A stretch of DNA of 15,311 nt from Planctomycetaceae bacterium UBA4732 (GTDB lineage Bacteria > Planctomycetota > Planctomycetia > Gemmatales > Gemmataceae), in contig DHJA01000048.1 of NCBI GenBank assembly GCA_002404095.1, forward strand, positions 1 through 15,311, given 5' to 3'. The notes beneath the pieces are model-generated. The model searched no databases and was not told the DNA's origin. It worked only from the letters and a program-made list of their open reading frames with translations. The position numbers were made by a program, and so were the translations under genes. How positions within the stretch are numbered: position 1 is the stretch's first letter; every line of letters starts with the position of its first letter. This document shows positions 6,625 to 13,067 of the stretch, piece by piece.

Positions 6625-7405
6625 TCACACGCGCATCGCCGTTTTCGGCGGCGTCTACAACAATTATCTCGCGCTGGAAGCGGCTTTGCGCGACGCCCGA
6701 TCGCGCGGCGTGGACGCCGTTTACTGCCTGGGCGACCTCGGCGCCTTTGGTCCGCACCCCGACCGCGTCTTTCCGCTACTACGCGACCACGGCGTTCTGT
6801 GCATCCAAGGCAATTACGACAACTCCATCGGCGAAGGTTTGGCCGACTGCCAGTGCGGCTACACCGACCCGCGCGACAACTATTTCGCCCATATCAGCTA
6901 TGAATATACGTTCAATCACACCAGCCTCGCCAACCGTCTCTGGATGAAGGAATTGCCGCAACAGCGGCGAATCGAACTGGGCCGTTACCGGCTGTTGCTG
7001 TGCCACGGCAGTCCGCGCAAGATGAACGAATTCCTCTGGGAATCGACTTGCCCCACGCACTTCCTCGACCACCTAGCGACGACGCACAACGCGGACGTGA
7101 TCCTGACCACCCACACCGGCGTCAAATGGCAACGGCGACTGTCACATGACCGTCACTTCGTCAACGTCGGCGTGTTGGGCCGGCCGGAAAACGACGGACG
7201 TACTAACGTCGGGTACGCTATTCTGACGGCGAATCCCAACTTCGAGGTAGAATTCATCCCTGTCGAGTATGATTATCGCCGACTGGCGGCGGAGATGCGC
7301 GAGGAGCGTCTACCGCTAGAGTTCGTCGAGACGGTGATGACGGGTTGGTGGACGACGTGCTTGGAGATACTGCCGTCGAAGGAACGACGACGCGGGAGAT
7401 ATTAA
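6617..7405 (+). CDS. Metallophosphoesterase-like protein lacking the first metal motif
   Basis: A 262-residue calcineurin-type phosphoesterase-fold protein. Recognisable motifs are GDLGAFG (39-45), GNYD (65-68), LCHGSP (129-133) and TTHTGVKWQR (164-173). The first motif, normally SDIHGN with two metal ligands, reads GGVYNN at 11-16, so both the Asp and the His are gone. The last motif is THTG rather than GHTH. The surrounding sequence is otherwise orderly and the gene is intact, so this is a variant subfamily rather than a decayed gene. It may bind one metal only, use other ligands, or act as a non-catalytic partner. A CxC (C78, C80) is also present. The ATG at 6617 overlaps the radical SAM gene by 8 nt and follows GAGGGG. 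It is the last gene of the run. Confidence 0.8.
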   Translation: MPSHTRIAVFGGVYNNYLALEAALRDARSRGVDAVYCLGDLGAFGPHPDRVFPLLRDHGVLCIQGNYDNSIGEGLADCQCGYTDPRDNYFAHISYEYTFNHTSLANRLWMKELPQQRRIELGRYRLLLCHGSPRKMNEFLWESTCPTHFLDHLATTHNADVILTTHTGVKWQRRLSHDRHFVNVGVLGRPENDGRTNVGYAILTANPNFEVEFIPVEYDYRRLAAEMREERLPLEFVETVMTGWWTTCLEILPSKERRRGRY

Positions 7406-7743
7406 CACTACAGCACCACTGACGTTGCAGCTGCTGTAACTATAATTCTCTTCAGACGTTGGGAGGGTCAAGGCGGATCGCGGCGAAAGTGTTTTCCGCC
7501 AGAGATTGCCCGCCAACGGTTTTTGGCGGAGGAGTGGTTGGCGGACAAATGTTGAGAACGGGCAAGGAGTTATGGAACGCCCGCCAACCCGCCAACCAAT
7601 TCGCCGGCCGGGGTCGGACAGACCGCCGTGCAGAACGGCGAGGAAGTTGAGGAAACCGTTCGATACGGCTACATTGTGTTGTCAGATCAGTGTCAGTTAA
7701 TTTTTAGGGTCTGAAAATGACCCGACGCCGAATTGCTCTGTGT
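7406..7743. other. Structured intergenic region with orphan promoter and CCGCCAA repeats
   Basis: No convincing gene. A hairpin with 7-bp arms TACAGCA/TGCTGTA (7409-7415 and 7432-7438) may end the upstream operon. A perfect TATAAT at 7441-7446 has CTGACG 16 bp upstream (7419-7424) and points right into non-coding sequence. Downstream the motif CCGCCAA recurs (7510-7516, 7581-7587 and 7589-7595) along with its complement TTGGCGG (7523-7529 and 7538-7544). One pair forms a 7-bp stem with a 6-nt loop. A small structured RNA is possible. A 5-bp stem GGGTC/GACCC lies at 7707-7723. Short open frames here have no family features. Confidence 0.3.
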
Positions 7744-7784
7744 GACGTATAGTCCGTTGACTTATTGTCCGTGGACCCAAAGTC
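7744..7784 (+). promoter_or_regulatory. Triple C-box operator of the restriction-modification controller
   Basis: Three palindromes of the form GACN5GTC lie in tandem with a 15-bp period: GACGTATAGTC (7744-7754), GACTTATTGTC (7759-7769) and GACCCAAAGTC (7774-7784). They are separated by CGTT and CGTG. The form and spacing match C-boxes bound by Type II controller proteins such as C.AhdI and C.Esp1396I, which normally have two such sites. A -10-like TATGCT (7785-7790) follows the third site with no good -35 at proper spacing, fitting an activator-dependent promoter. A TTGACT (7757-7762) overlaps site 2. The array ends 22 bp before the controller ATG at 7807. Confidence 0.8.
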
Positions 7785-7806
7785 TATGCTTGGTTAGGTT
7801 TGGCAT

Positions 7807-8028
7807 ATGGCCAAAAGTGCCGATATAGCCGAAAAGTTCGGGAGCCGTTTGCGCACACGGCGGCTGGCGAAGGGACTCTCCCAAGAGGCGTTCGCTGGGA
7901 AATGCGGCCTTGATCGAACCTACATCAGCGGTATCGAACGAGGCAAACGCAATGTTTCACTACGGAATATCGAGGTCATCGCCAAAGCGCTCGGCACTTC
8001 CATCTCGGAAATGACAGAAGGGTTATAG
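7807..8028 (+). CDS. Controller (C) protein of a Type II restriction-modification system
   Basis: A 73-residue single-domain XRE/HTH_3 protein. The five-helix fold spans nearly the whole chain: [30 protein letters not shown] (22-51) carries the helix-turn-helix, and [19 protein letters not shown] forms the dimer side. The recognition helix and the [10 protein letters not shown] segment are typical of C proteins. These bind C-boxes as dimers, first activating their own operon with the endonuclease and later repressing it. Three matching operators lie directly upstream and one overlaps the methyltransferase promoter, so function is supported by its sites and not only by family. There is little sign of a ribosome binding site before the ATG, and many C genes have very short leaders. 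The endonuclease gene begins 9 nt after its stop, so the two form one operon. Confidence 0.88.
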   Translation: MAKSADIAEKFGSRLRTRRLAKGLSQEAFAGKCGLDRTYISGIERGKRNVSLRNIEVIAKALGTSISEMTEGL

Positions 8029-8037
8029 CCCATCAGC

Positions 8038-8922
8038 GTGGTGCGCACCCTCTGCCCAATCCGTCGTTGCCATGCTGGACTTTCGACATTGGCTCGCACC
8101 CTGCTGGACATATTCGACGTGTCGCTTGATTTGCTTACCCAGGTTGTGGCCGACAACCCGAGTTTGAGGGGGATGATTCAGGGCTACCTCGCGGAGGCAA
8201 AACTAAAGGAAATACTGGTAGGCCACGGCCGAGCATCGGCCTTCCGAAAAGACGACGACCATGATAGAAAGAAGAAGGGCGATTTGGTGCTGACCTACCA
8301 AGGGATCGAGTTCAAGGTCGAAGTGAAATCGCTTCAGACGAACACCGTCGAGATATGGGACGCGGAGCACTCGACGTCGTCCGACGAGAAGTGGATTCGC
8401 AAGATTCTGAAGAAGAAGGGACGGGGTGAGCCGAATCCGGAGTTTAGTCCCATCTGGAACAAGCGCGGTCTCGGGGCCAAGTATCGGGGGCAATTCCAGT
8501 GTGACGCCAGCGACCGGCGTAAGGTCACATGTCCCGATGGTGGTACGCTCGAAACAACTAACCTGCTTTTCGGAGAGTTCCACATCCTTGCCGCTGGATT
8601 GTTTGCCTTCCGGGAAAAATGGGACTTCGGCTTTGCCCTGAACAGTGACTTACCCGCCTCTACCAACGCGGCTTATCCGGCGTATCAGAGAGACAAGTTA
8701 ATCAGCAGCATGATTTCGGTCACTTGGCCACCGCAAGCGCCGTTCGTCGGTGACATCTACATCCTGCTCGACAGATTGGTCGCGGAGGAAAAGGCGAAGG
8801 ACAAGGGCAAGGTCACTGAGGAGACTCAGGTCGTGGTGGAGAAGGAACCGGTAAAGGCGACGCAGGAGGTTGAGGAGACGCAGGTGAAGGTCGTGAAAAA
8901 GAAACGACCGAGGAAATCTTGA
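8038..8922 (+). CDS. Type II restriction endonuclease (PD-(D/E)XK fold)
   Basis: A 294-residue protein in the endonuclease position of a C-R operon. The nuclease motif is visible: GDLVL (D82), then EFKVEVKSL (E95 and K97), a D-X12-EXK arrangement, with [11 protein letters not shown] (46-56) as the preceding helix that often supplies another acidic residue. It would cut double-stranded DNA at a site protected by the neighbouring methyltransferase; the site cannot be read from sequence. The C-terminal 36 residues are a Lys/Glu/Val-rich tail of low complexity, encoded on DNA shared with the methyltransferase gene. The start is uncertain: GTG 8038 is used because it lies just after the controller stop, but GTG 8119 or ATG 8174 (after GAGGGGG) are also in frame. 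Confidence 0.75.
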   Translation: MVRTLCPIRRCHAGLSTLARTLLDIFDVSLDLLTQVVADNPSLRGMIQGYLAEAKLKEILVGHGRASAFRKDDDHDRKKKGDLVLTYQGIEFKVEVKSLQTNTVEIWDAEHSTSSDEKWIRKILKKKGRGEPNPEFSPIWNKRGLGAKYRGQFQCDASDRRKVTCPDGGTLETTNLLFGEFHILAAGLFAFREKWDFGFALNSDLPASTNAAYPAYQRDKLISSMISVTWPPQAPFVGDIYILLDRLVAEEKAKDKGKVTEETQVVVEKEPVKATQEVEETQVKVVKKKRPRKS

Positions 8923-9775
8923 CCTTCCTCTTCTGGAAGACCAGGAAGTACGAGTGATTCTTGCGTGCGTGTTCCTGCTTCTTCAACCTGCTGACCCCGG
9001 CCCTATTCACGCGCATCAGCACAAAGAGGTCTTTTGTGTAAAAACCCATCGCCTCGTAACCCGAGATGATCTCCACGTGCGTCAACCGCTGCTTGTTGGC
9101 GCTGACCTCATCCTGACATTTGGCGATAAGCACGCCTTCCTTTTTCAAGACTCGGTACGCCTCGCGGCCTGCCTTGATGTACATATCCACTACGGCGTCA
9201 TGCCATTTTGGTCCATCTTCGTTCGTCGCTTTTCCGTTTGAGTATGCGTGGCGAAAGCTGGAATGTGTACCCGATCCCGCCATGTGACCCGCCTCTTTGC
9301 GGTACAGCCCCTCCATGTAGGGAGGATCGAGTACTACGCAATCGAGCGAATCATCGGCGTAAGGCAGGCTACGACAATCGACTCCATTTTCGACCTTTAT
9401 TGGGTTCGATGGGAAGATGCCGTGGCCTTCTTTCGCGTCGATGTCGGACGCCAGGAGAGCATAGTCGCTGGACCGGACGCTTTTCCAAAAGACACCTTGT
9501 CCGAACGTCACATCGGCCACGGTCGCGCCCTTCGGCACGTGGAGGGCCAGGATTTTTGAAAAGAGTTGGGCGTTATCACCGATGTGGGCCGAGAGCAGCA
9601 AATCCGTAGTAGCCACGCCCCCAGCGATCCGCTTGGCCTTGCCTCCGTTGTCGTCCGCCGCGCCGTTCTGTAAGTCAGGTTCGGCCTCTTCACCGTTCAA
9701 CTCGTCTTCATCGAACAAGCTTCGGCCATTCGTTTGGATTTTCTTCGCCACGGCTGTCCCCTTGGCATCAAGCAT
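8813..9775 (-). CDS. DNA methyltransferase of the restriction-modification system (N6-adenine or N4-cytosine type)
   Basis: A 320-residue SAM-dependent amino-methyltransferase that would protect host DNA from the adjacent endonuclease. Motif I is a variant, DVTFGQG (88-94); the acidic end of strand 2 is SDIDA (110-114); motif IV is DPPY (150-153). [20 protein letters not shown] near 200-220 is the usual region after it. The order I then IV resembles the gamma group rather than the beta group. The first 55 residues are charged and probably flexible. The last 36 residues are a Pro/Ser-rich tail read antisense to the endonuclease tail. The start at 9775 is close to its promoter: the -10 ends at 9793, so the leader would be about 10 nt. 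It faces the C-R operon tail-to-tail, as I recall for Esp1396I. Confidence 0.88.
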   Translation of the reverse strand: MLDAKGTAVAKKIQTNGRSLFDEDELNGEEAEPDLQNGAADDNGGKAKRIAGGVATTDLLLSAHIGDNAQLFSKILALHVPKGATVADVTFGQGVFWKSVRSSDYALLASDIDAKEGHGIFPSNPIKVENGVDCRSLPYADDSLDCVVLDPPYMEGLYRKEAGHMAGSGTHSSFRHAYSNGKATNEDGPKWHDAVVDMYIKAGREAYRVLKKEGVLIAKCQDEVSANKQRLTHVEIISGYEAMGFYTKDLFVLMRVNRAGVSRLKKQEHARKNHSYFLVFQKRKVKISSVVSFSRPSPASPQPPASPLPVPSPPRPESPQ

Positions 9776-9791
9776 CTCTGTCGATTTTGTG

Positions 9792-9821
9792 GACTATAAG
9801 TCACAAGGCCGGACTTGTCAA
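9792..9821 (-). promoter_or_regulatory. Methyltransferase promoter overlapped by a single C-box
   Basis: On the minus strand TTGACA (9821-9816) and TATAGT (9798-9793) are separated by 17 bp, a near-perfect sigma70 promoter. The sequence GACTTATAGTC (9802-9792) is a full GACN5GTC C-box and contains the -10. A bound controller dimer would cover the -10 and stop transcription. This gives early, unregulated methylation followed by repression once the controller builds up. GACAAGTC (9819-9812), overlapping the -35, has the same half-sites with only 2 bp between them and is not counted as a site. Confidence 0.8.
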
Positions 9822-10104
9822 TCCACATCTTGCTGGTTTCCTTTTCCTTATCATACACTACCTTCATCTTCGGGAAATTTACGGGAAAGCTCCTCATGCA
9901 AATCCGCGGTGTCATTCCTCCCGTTGCCACGCCCAAATCTGAAAAAATCTGAAAACGGTACATTCAAGATTTTAGGAATCATAAAAGAGAGCCGGAAATC
10001 GTTGCGATCCGTAACGACTCCCTCTGGACCGTTAGCGGCGCTCGTCTGACAAACCGGATGGAGATAGAATGACGACCGCCCCAGCGATGCACCCGAGGTG
10101 AGCG
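9822..10104. other. Intergenic region between the restriction system and the protease gene
   Basis: No gene could be supported. The stretch is visibly more AT-rich than the core genes. It holds a 10-bp tandem duplication AAATCTGAAA (9935-9944 and 9945-9954). A minus-strand open frame of about 43 residues (ATG near 9981, running to about 9851) has no recognisable domain. No direct repeats matching the left edge of the restriction system were found by eye, so its borders remain undefined. Confidence 0.3.
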
Positions 10105-10752
10105 ATGAAAAGCATTGCCGACCAACTGCCGCCTGAGATCGCCCGGCAAATCCACCCCGACCGGCGCAAGAACGAGGCGGCATACTGGGCTGTCCGCGAC
10201 CAACTCCTCGATCCGTACCGAGGCCAGTGGATCGGCTTTGCCGACGGCGTGGTGGTCGCGTCGGGCAGCAGTCCGGTTGCCGTGTTTCACGCGGCTGAGG
10301 CGTCGGGTCGGCATCCTTTCATCATCTGCGTTGGAAGGGAAGAAGAGCCGTGCCGCATCCGTCGGGTCGCCTGGCCGTATGACGCCAGTTATCCCGGTGA
10401 AGCCTTGCCGTTGATAAGCGTCGAGTTTCGCCAGGCCAGCGGATCACCAGGAGTCGTCCTGGATCGAGTCATTCCAGATACGGGAGCGGATGCGAGCGTC
10501 TTGCCTTGGGTGGATTGTCAACTCCTTCACCTAGATCCGTCTTTGGGGGTGCAAGGCTTAATCAGTGGCGTCGCAGGCGGTTCCGCCGCGACGCTTGCGT
10601 TTCGGATCTGGGCACGGCTTGATGGGCAGGATTACCCTTGCCGACTGCAAGCGGACTTTGTCGGGGGCGAACGCATCCTGGGCCGCGACGTTCTGAATCG
10701 GCTGGAAATCCTGTTCCGTGGTCCTGTCGGTGAAGTCGTCGTCAATCCGTAA
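10105..10752 (+). CDS. DUF5678 domain fused to a retropepsin-like aspartic protease
   Basis: A 215-residue protein with two parts. Residues about 35-77 (YRGQWIGFADGVVVASGSSP, then a stretch ending FIICVG) match the DUF5678 pattern of a short alpha/beta module. Residues about 100-210 form a single-lobe clan AA aspartic protease: the catalytic DTGAD is at 125-129, the flap-like VQGLISGVAGGS at 149-160, and ILGRDVLNRLEILF at 191-204 is the characteristic second motif. Such half-size enzymes act as homodimers, like retroviral protease. No signal peptide is seen, so it should be cytoplasmic. The ATG follows GAGGTGAG at good spacing. Substrate unknown. Downstream lies a HicB remnant, so the area is of accessory character. 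Confidence 0.75.
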   Translation: MKSIADQLPPEIARQIHPDRRKNEAAYWAVRDQLLDPYRGQWIGFADGVVVASGSSPVAVFHAAEASGRHPFIICVGREEEPCRIRRVAWPYDASYPGEALPLISVEFRQASGSPGVVLDRVIPDTGADASVLPWVDCQLLHLDPSLGVQGLISGVAGGSAATLAFRIWARLDGQDYPCRLQADFVGGERILGRDVLNRLEILFRGPVGEVVVNP

Positions 10753-10755
10753 TAG

Positions 10756-10857
10756 GAGCCGCATTCCACCGCTGTGGCTATCCAGAAATGGATTGAGACC
10801 GCCCAGGAGTTGGGCCGTCCGATCCCGGCGCCGCGCGGCCGTTTGTTGTACGCCTGA
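10756..10857 (+). pseudogene. C-terminal fragment of a HicB-family antitoxin
   Basis: The frame from 10756 to the TGA at 10855-10857, just after a TAG at 10753-10755, encodes about 33 residues. They contain KWIETAQELGRPIP followed by APRGRLLYA, the hallmark end of HicB antitoxins (AIxxWIExAxxLGRPIPxPKGRLxYA). The N-terminal RNase H-like part and any HicA toxin gene are missing. The only in-frame initiator candidate is a GTG at 10774, leaving 27 residues. It is best read as the scrap left by deletion or rearrangement of a hicAB locus. Confidence 0.65.
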
Positions 10858-10872
10858 CGAATCGTTGCAGCG

Positions 10873-10895
10873 AACCGGCCGCGCGAAGGCCGGTT
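10873..10895. terminator. Hairpin between convergent genes
   Basis: AACCGGCC (10873-10880) and GGCCGGTT (10888-10895) form a perfect 8-bp stem with a 7-nt loop. It lies between the rightward HicB remnant and the end of the leftward secreted-protein gene, as expected for a shared terminator. Only a short T stretch follows on the plus strand. Confidence 0.4.
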
Positions 10896-11225
10896 TCAAT
10901 TGCGCCCTACCTCCTTACCATCGTCAGCCTTGCTCACGCCGACGATGCCGCCGAGCGAGCGGTCGGCCGACAACACCAACAGCGGCCGTTTCTCGTTCCA
11001 ATTGTCCACCCGAAGGACAGCCTTTCCGTCGGCGTCGGTGACGGTCGCTTTATCGGCATGTGGCGTCATGGCGCCGTTTACAACGTCCCAGAACAGCGCC
11101 GCATCGGCTTTGGCCACTGGCTCTTTGTTCGCATTCACCACTTTCACCGTAACGACGAAAGTGTCGGCAAAGGCAGTTGAGCAGCACATCAACGACAAGA
11201 GCGTGAAAAGCCATCGCTGAAACAT
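10896..11225 (-). CDS. Small secreted protein, truncated carboxypeptidase-regulatory-like domain
   Basis: A 109-residue protein with a clear Sec signal peptide (MFQRWLFTLLSLMCCSTAFA, cleavage after AFA near residue 20). The mature part resembles the beta-sandwich of carboxypeptidase-regulatory-like domains: TFVVTVKVVNANKEPVAKA, ATVTDADGKAVLRVDN, then PLLVLSADRSLGGIVGVS. It ends abruptly at KEVGRN, where planctomycete proteins of this look usually continue with more beta-strands, so the C-terminus may have been lost. The truncation point lies next to a hairpin and a HicB scrap, consistent with a rearrangement junction. The ATG follows GGGAGGA and a good promoter lies upstream, so the remaining gene is probably expressed. 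Confidence 0.6.
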   Translation of the reverse strand: MFQRWLFTLLSLMCCSTAFADTFVVTVKVVNANKEPVAKADAALFWDVVNGAMTPHADKATVTDADGKAVLRVDNWNEKRPLLVLSADRSLGGIVGVSKADDGKEVGRN

Positions 11226-11267
11226 GACATCCTCCCAAACGGTTGGATCGATTGAAACTGTACGCCT

Positions 11268-11296
11268 ATACTAATACGGCCATTCTCCTGCGTCAA
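11268..11296 (-). promoter_or_regulatory. Promoter of the small secreted protein gene
   Basis: On the minus strand TTGACG (11296-11291) and TAGTAT (11273-11268) are spaced 17 bp apart. The leader to the ATG at 11225 would be about 37 nt and contains the GGGAGGA ribosome binding site (11236-11230). Confidence 0.55.
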
Positions 11297-11306
11297 GGGC
11301 GCCTGC

Positions 11307-11360
11307 CCTATAAGTCCCATAAGTCCTATAGGACTTATGGGACTCATGGGACTTATGGGC
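11307..11360. repeat. Palindromic GGACTTATGG repeat element
   Basis: The centre at 11328/11329 has 16 perfectly paired bases on each side (core CATAAGTCCTATAGGACTTA). Pairing continues to 11307/11350 with one mismatch and one G-T. The right arm runs on into tandem units of about 10 bp, GGACTTATGG, GACTCATGG and GACTTATGGG. It lies in the gap between the divergent secreted-protein and response-regulator genes. It looks like a dispersed palindromic repeat; a cruciform or RNA hairpin could form. A -10-like TATAAT (11396-11401) lies 35 bp past it, without a clear -35. Confidence 0.65.
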
Positions 11361-11445
11361 CGCTACTCTTCCCTACGATACCACAGGACCATCCCTATAA
11401 TGGCGGAGTGTGATCGCGTAGGCCGTGTTCTCAGAGATATTTTGT

Positions 11446-11931
11446 ATGGCTATTATCCCCGCTTCCGGCACGGCGACGGCCGGCGATACCCGGCCGCCGC
11501 GCGTCTTGATCGCCGATGACAATGTTCAGGGGGCCGAGCTTCTCGAAGCCTACCTGAGCGACACCGGCTACGAGCTGCGCACCGCCGCCGACGGCGAACA
11601 AACCTTGCAGCAAGTGAAATCCTGGCAGCCCGACGTGATTCTGCTCGACATTATGATGCCGCGCATCAGCGGCTTCGAGGTGTGCAAACGCCTCCGCGCC
11701 GATCCTGCCTCGCAGGACGTGGCCGTTCTTATGATTACGGCCCTCGATCAGCCCAGTGACATCGAACGCGCCGTTGATGCCGGCGCCGACGAGTTCCTGT
11801 CGAAACCGATCAACAAGAACGTACTCCTGTTGCGCGTGCGTTCACTGCTGCGCAGCCGGCTCTACAAACGCCAACTCGACCGCGCCCTCGCTTACATTGA
11901 GGAAGTCGAACGCGGCGAAAATAGTCGATAA
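11446..11931 (+). CDS. Single-domain response regulator
   Basis: A 161-residue CheY-like receiver protein. After a flexible N-terminus of about 18 residues comes VLIADDN with the acidic pair D24/D25. Then follow VILLDIMMP with the phosphoacceptor D68, MITALDQP with the switch Thr at 98, and FLSKPIN with the conserved Lys at 120. After the receiver is a helical tail (LLRSRLYKRQLDRALAYIEEVERG) that may form a short coiled coil; there is no DNA-binding or enzymatic output domain. It would be phosphorylated by a histidine kinase encoded elsewhere and signal by protein contact. ATG 11446 was chosen; a GTG at 11425 would add seven residues. No strong ribosome binding site precedes either. A TATAAT at 11396-11401 may be the -10. 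Confidence 0.85.
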   Translation: MAIIPASGTATAGDTRPPRVLIADDNVQGAELLEAYLSDTGYELRTAADGEQTLQQVKSWQPDVILLDIMMPRISGFEVCKRLRADPASQDVAVLMITALDQPSDIERAVDAGADEFLSKPINKNVLLLRVRSLLRSRLYKRQLDRALAYIEEVERGENSR

Positions 11932-11939
11932 CTTTGAAA

Positions 11940-11967
11940 GGTGGGTCGCGCTTGCGCTCGACCCACC
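11940..11967. terminator. GGTGGGTCG palindrome, likely bidirectional terminator/repeat
   Basis: GGTGGGTCG (11940-11948) pairs with CGACCCACC (11959-11967) around a short GC-rich loop. It sits between the convergent response regulator (ends 11931) and DUF1080 gene (ends 11987). Palindromes with this arm sequence recur in many environmental genomes, so it may be a dispersed repeat serving as a terminator. Confidence 0.55.
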
Positions 11968-11986
11968 CTACAAAATCACTCCGCTT

Positions 11987-12970
11987 TTAGTCCTTCTTCT
12001 CGACGACCCAAATGTTGCGGAAGACCACCGGGTTGTTGTGGTTCTGTAGCTGGATTACGCCAGGCGTCGGGCCTTCCGGCTGGCCGCCGCCGGTCGGGGT
12101 TTTGTTCAGCTTCACGTGATCCTGGACGAGGACGCCGTTGTGCTTGAGGGTGACGACCGCGTCCTCGACTTTCTTGTCGCCGTCGAACTTGGCGGCCGTG
12201 AAGTCCACGTCATAAGTCTGCCACGACAGCGGCGGATAGCACATGTTGACCAGCGGCTTGAACTGTGAGTAAATGCCGCCGCATTCGTTGTTCTCGCCCG
12301 CCAAGCCAAAACTATCCAATACCTGGATCTCCCAACGATCCTGAATGTAGACGCCGCTGTTGCCACGGCCCTGGCCGCTCCCCTTCGGCACATACGGCAG
12401 GCGAAACTCGACGTGGAAGGCGCAGCTGCCAAACGCCTTTTTGCTCTTGGCGCCCATCTTGAGCAAGTCGCCCTCGACAATCTTGCCGTTGGTCCATTCG
12501 TCCGCGTTTTTACCGTCGAACAGCACGACGGCGCCTTTCGGCGCCTTCTCGCCCAATGTCTTGCTCTCGCGGATGACGTGCTTGAGCGTAAACCCCTCGC
12601 CTTTGTCCGTTTTGCCGGTCAGCTTGGAGTCGGCGATTTCGCCGTTCCATTCGCCCGTGACGGCCGTCTTGTCATCGGTGGTCGCGGCGGCCGCCTTGAT
12701 CTTCGTCTTGCCGTCCCAGCCGTCGCCCGGCAGACCGCCCGGCAGAAAGAAGACCTCGAACTTGCCGTCGCCGCGGGCGATCACGTCGGCGCCGAACTTC
12801 TCTTTGCCGACTTCGCCCACGTACTCGCCCTGTACGGCGAAGTCGGGGCCGGCGGACTTCGCGTCGATGAACGCATCACCGTGCTTGTCGGCCTTCGCGC
12901 CCGCGCATCCGCAGGCGATCAATCCCAAACCCAAAGCCGCGCACAGCGCGGCCGGCAGCCATCGCATCAT
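11987..12970 (-). CDS. DUF1080 (3-keto-disaccharide hydrolase-like) lipoprotein
   Basis: A 327-residue secreted lipoprotein. The signal [20 protein letters not shown] ends in a lipobox (LIAC, Cys20). The C-terminal part, about residues 150-327, is a DUF1080 jelly-roll: [44 protein letters not shown], and the closing [20 protein letters not shown] are all typical. Characterised members act on 3-keto-glycosides. Residues about 45-140 form an extra beta-rich domain before it, repeating the form [32 protein letters not shown]. The start is ATG 12970 (or 12967) because AGGTG lies just upstream; an in-frame TTG at 12982 would place that site inside the gene. The Gfo/Idh/MocA gene upstream on the same strand ends 98 nt earlier, so co-transcription is possible. 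Confidence 0.85.
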   Translation of the reverse strand: MMRWLPAALCAALGLGLIACGCAGAKADKHGDAFIDAKSAGPDFAVQGEYVGEVGKEKFGADVIARGDGKFEVFFLPGGLPGDGWDGKTKIKAAAATTDDKTAVTGEWNGEIADSKLTGKTDKGEGFTLKHVIRESKTLGEKAPKGAVVLFDGKNADEWTNGKIVEGDLLKMGAKSKKAFGSCAFHVEFRLPYVPKGSGQGRGNSGVYIQDRWEIQVLDSFGLAGENNECGGIYSQFKPLVNMCYPPLSWQTYDVDFTAAKFDGDKKVEDAVVTLKHNGVLVQDHVKLNKTPTGGGQPEGPTPGVIQLQNHNNPVVFRNIWVVEKKD

Positions 12971-13067
12971 GTTGCACCTCAATAGAGTTTTCAGCGGGCG
13001 AACCGCGCTTTCGTGACAGGGGGCATACTAACCCCCGAAGGGCTTTAGGGCAAGCGGCGCGTCCTCG

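Noticed and set aside
7510..7600. CCGCCAA repeats as a CRISPR array
   Set aside because: The units are only about 7 bp, irregularly spaced and in both orientations, with no spacers or cas genes.
7459..7700. Two overlapping plus-strand open frames of 63-64 codons
   Set aside because: Unnatural composition, no recognisable start context or family, and they cross the repeat-rich hairpin region.
9851..9981. Minus-strand frame of about 43 codons upstream of the methyltransferase
   Set aside because: No domain features and no ribosome binding site, and the methyltransferase has its own strong promoter in between.
10027..10045. Partial resemblance (GACCGTTAG) to the arm of the 24-bp inverted repeat
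   Set aside because: Only nine bases in common and no second arm; chance match is likely.
12413..12985. Plus-strand open frame of 190 codons opposite the DUF1080 gene
   Set aside because: The minus strand has a lipobox signal and DUF1080 motifs; this frame has none.
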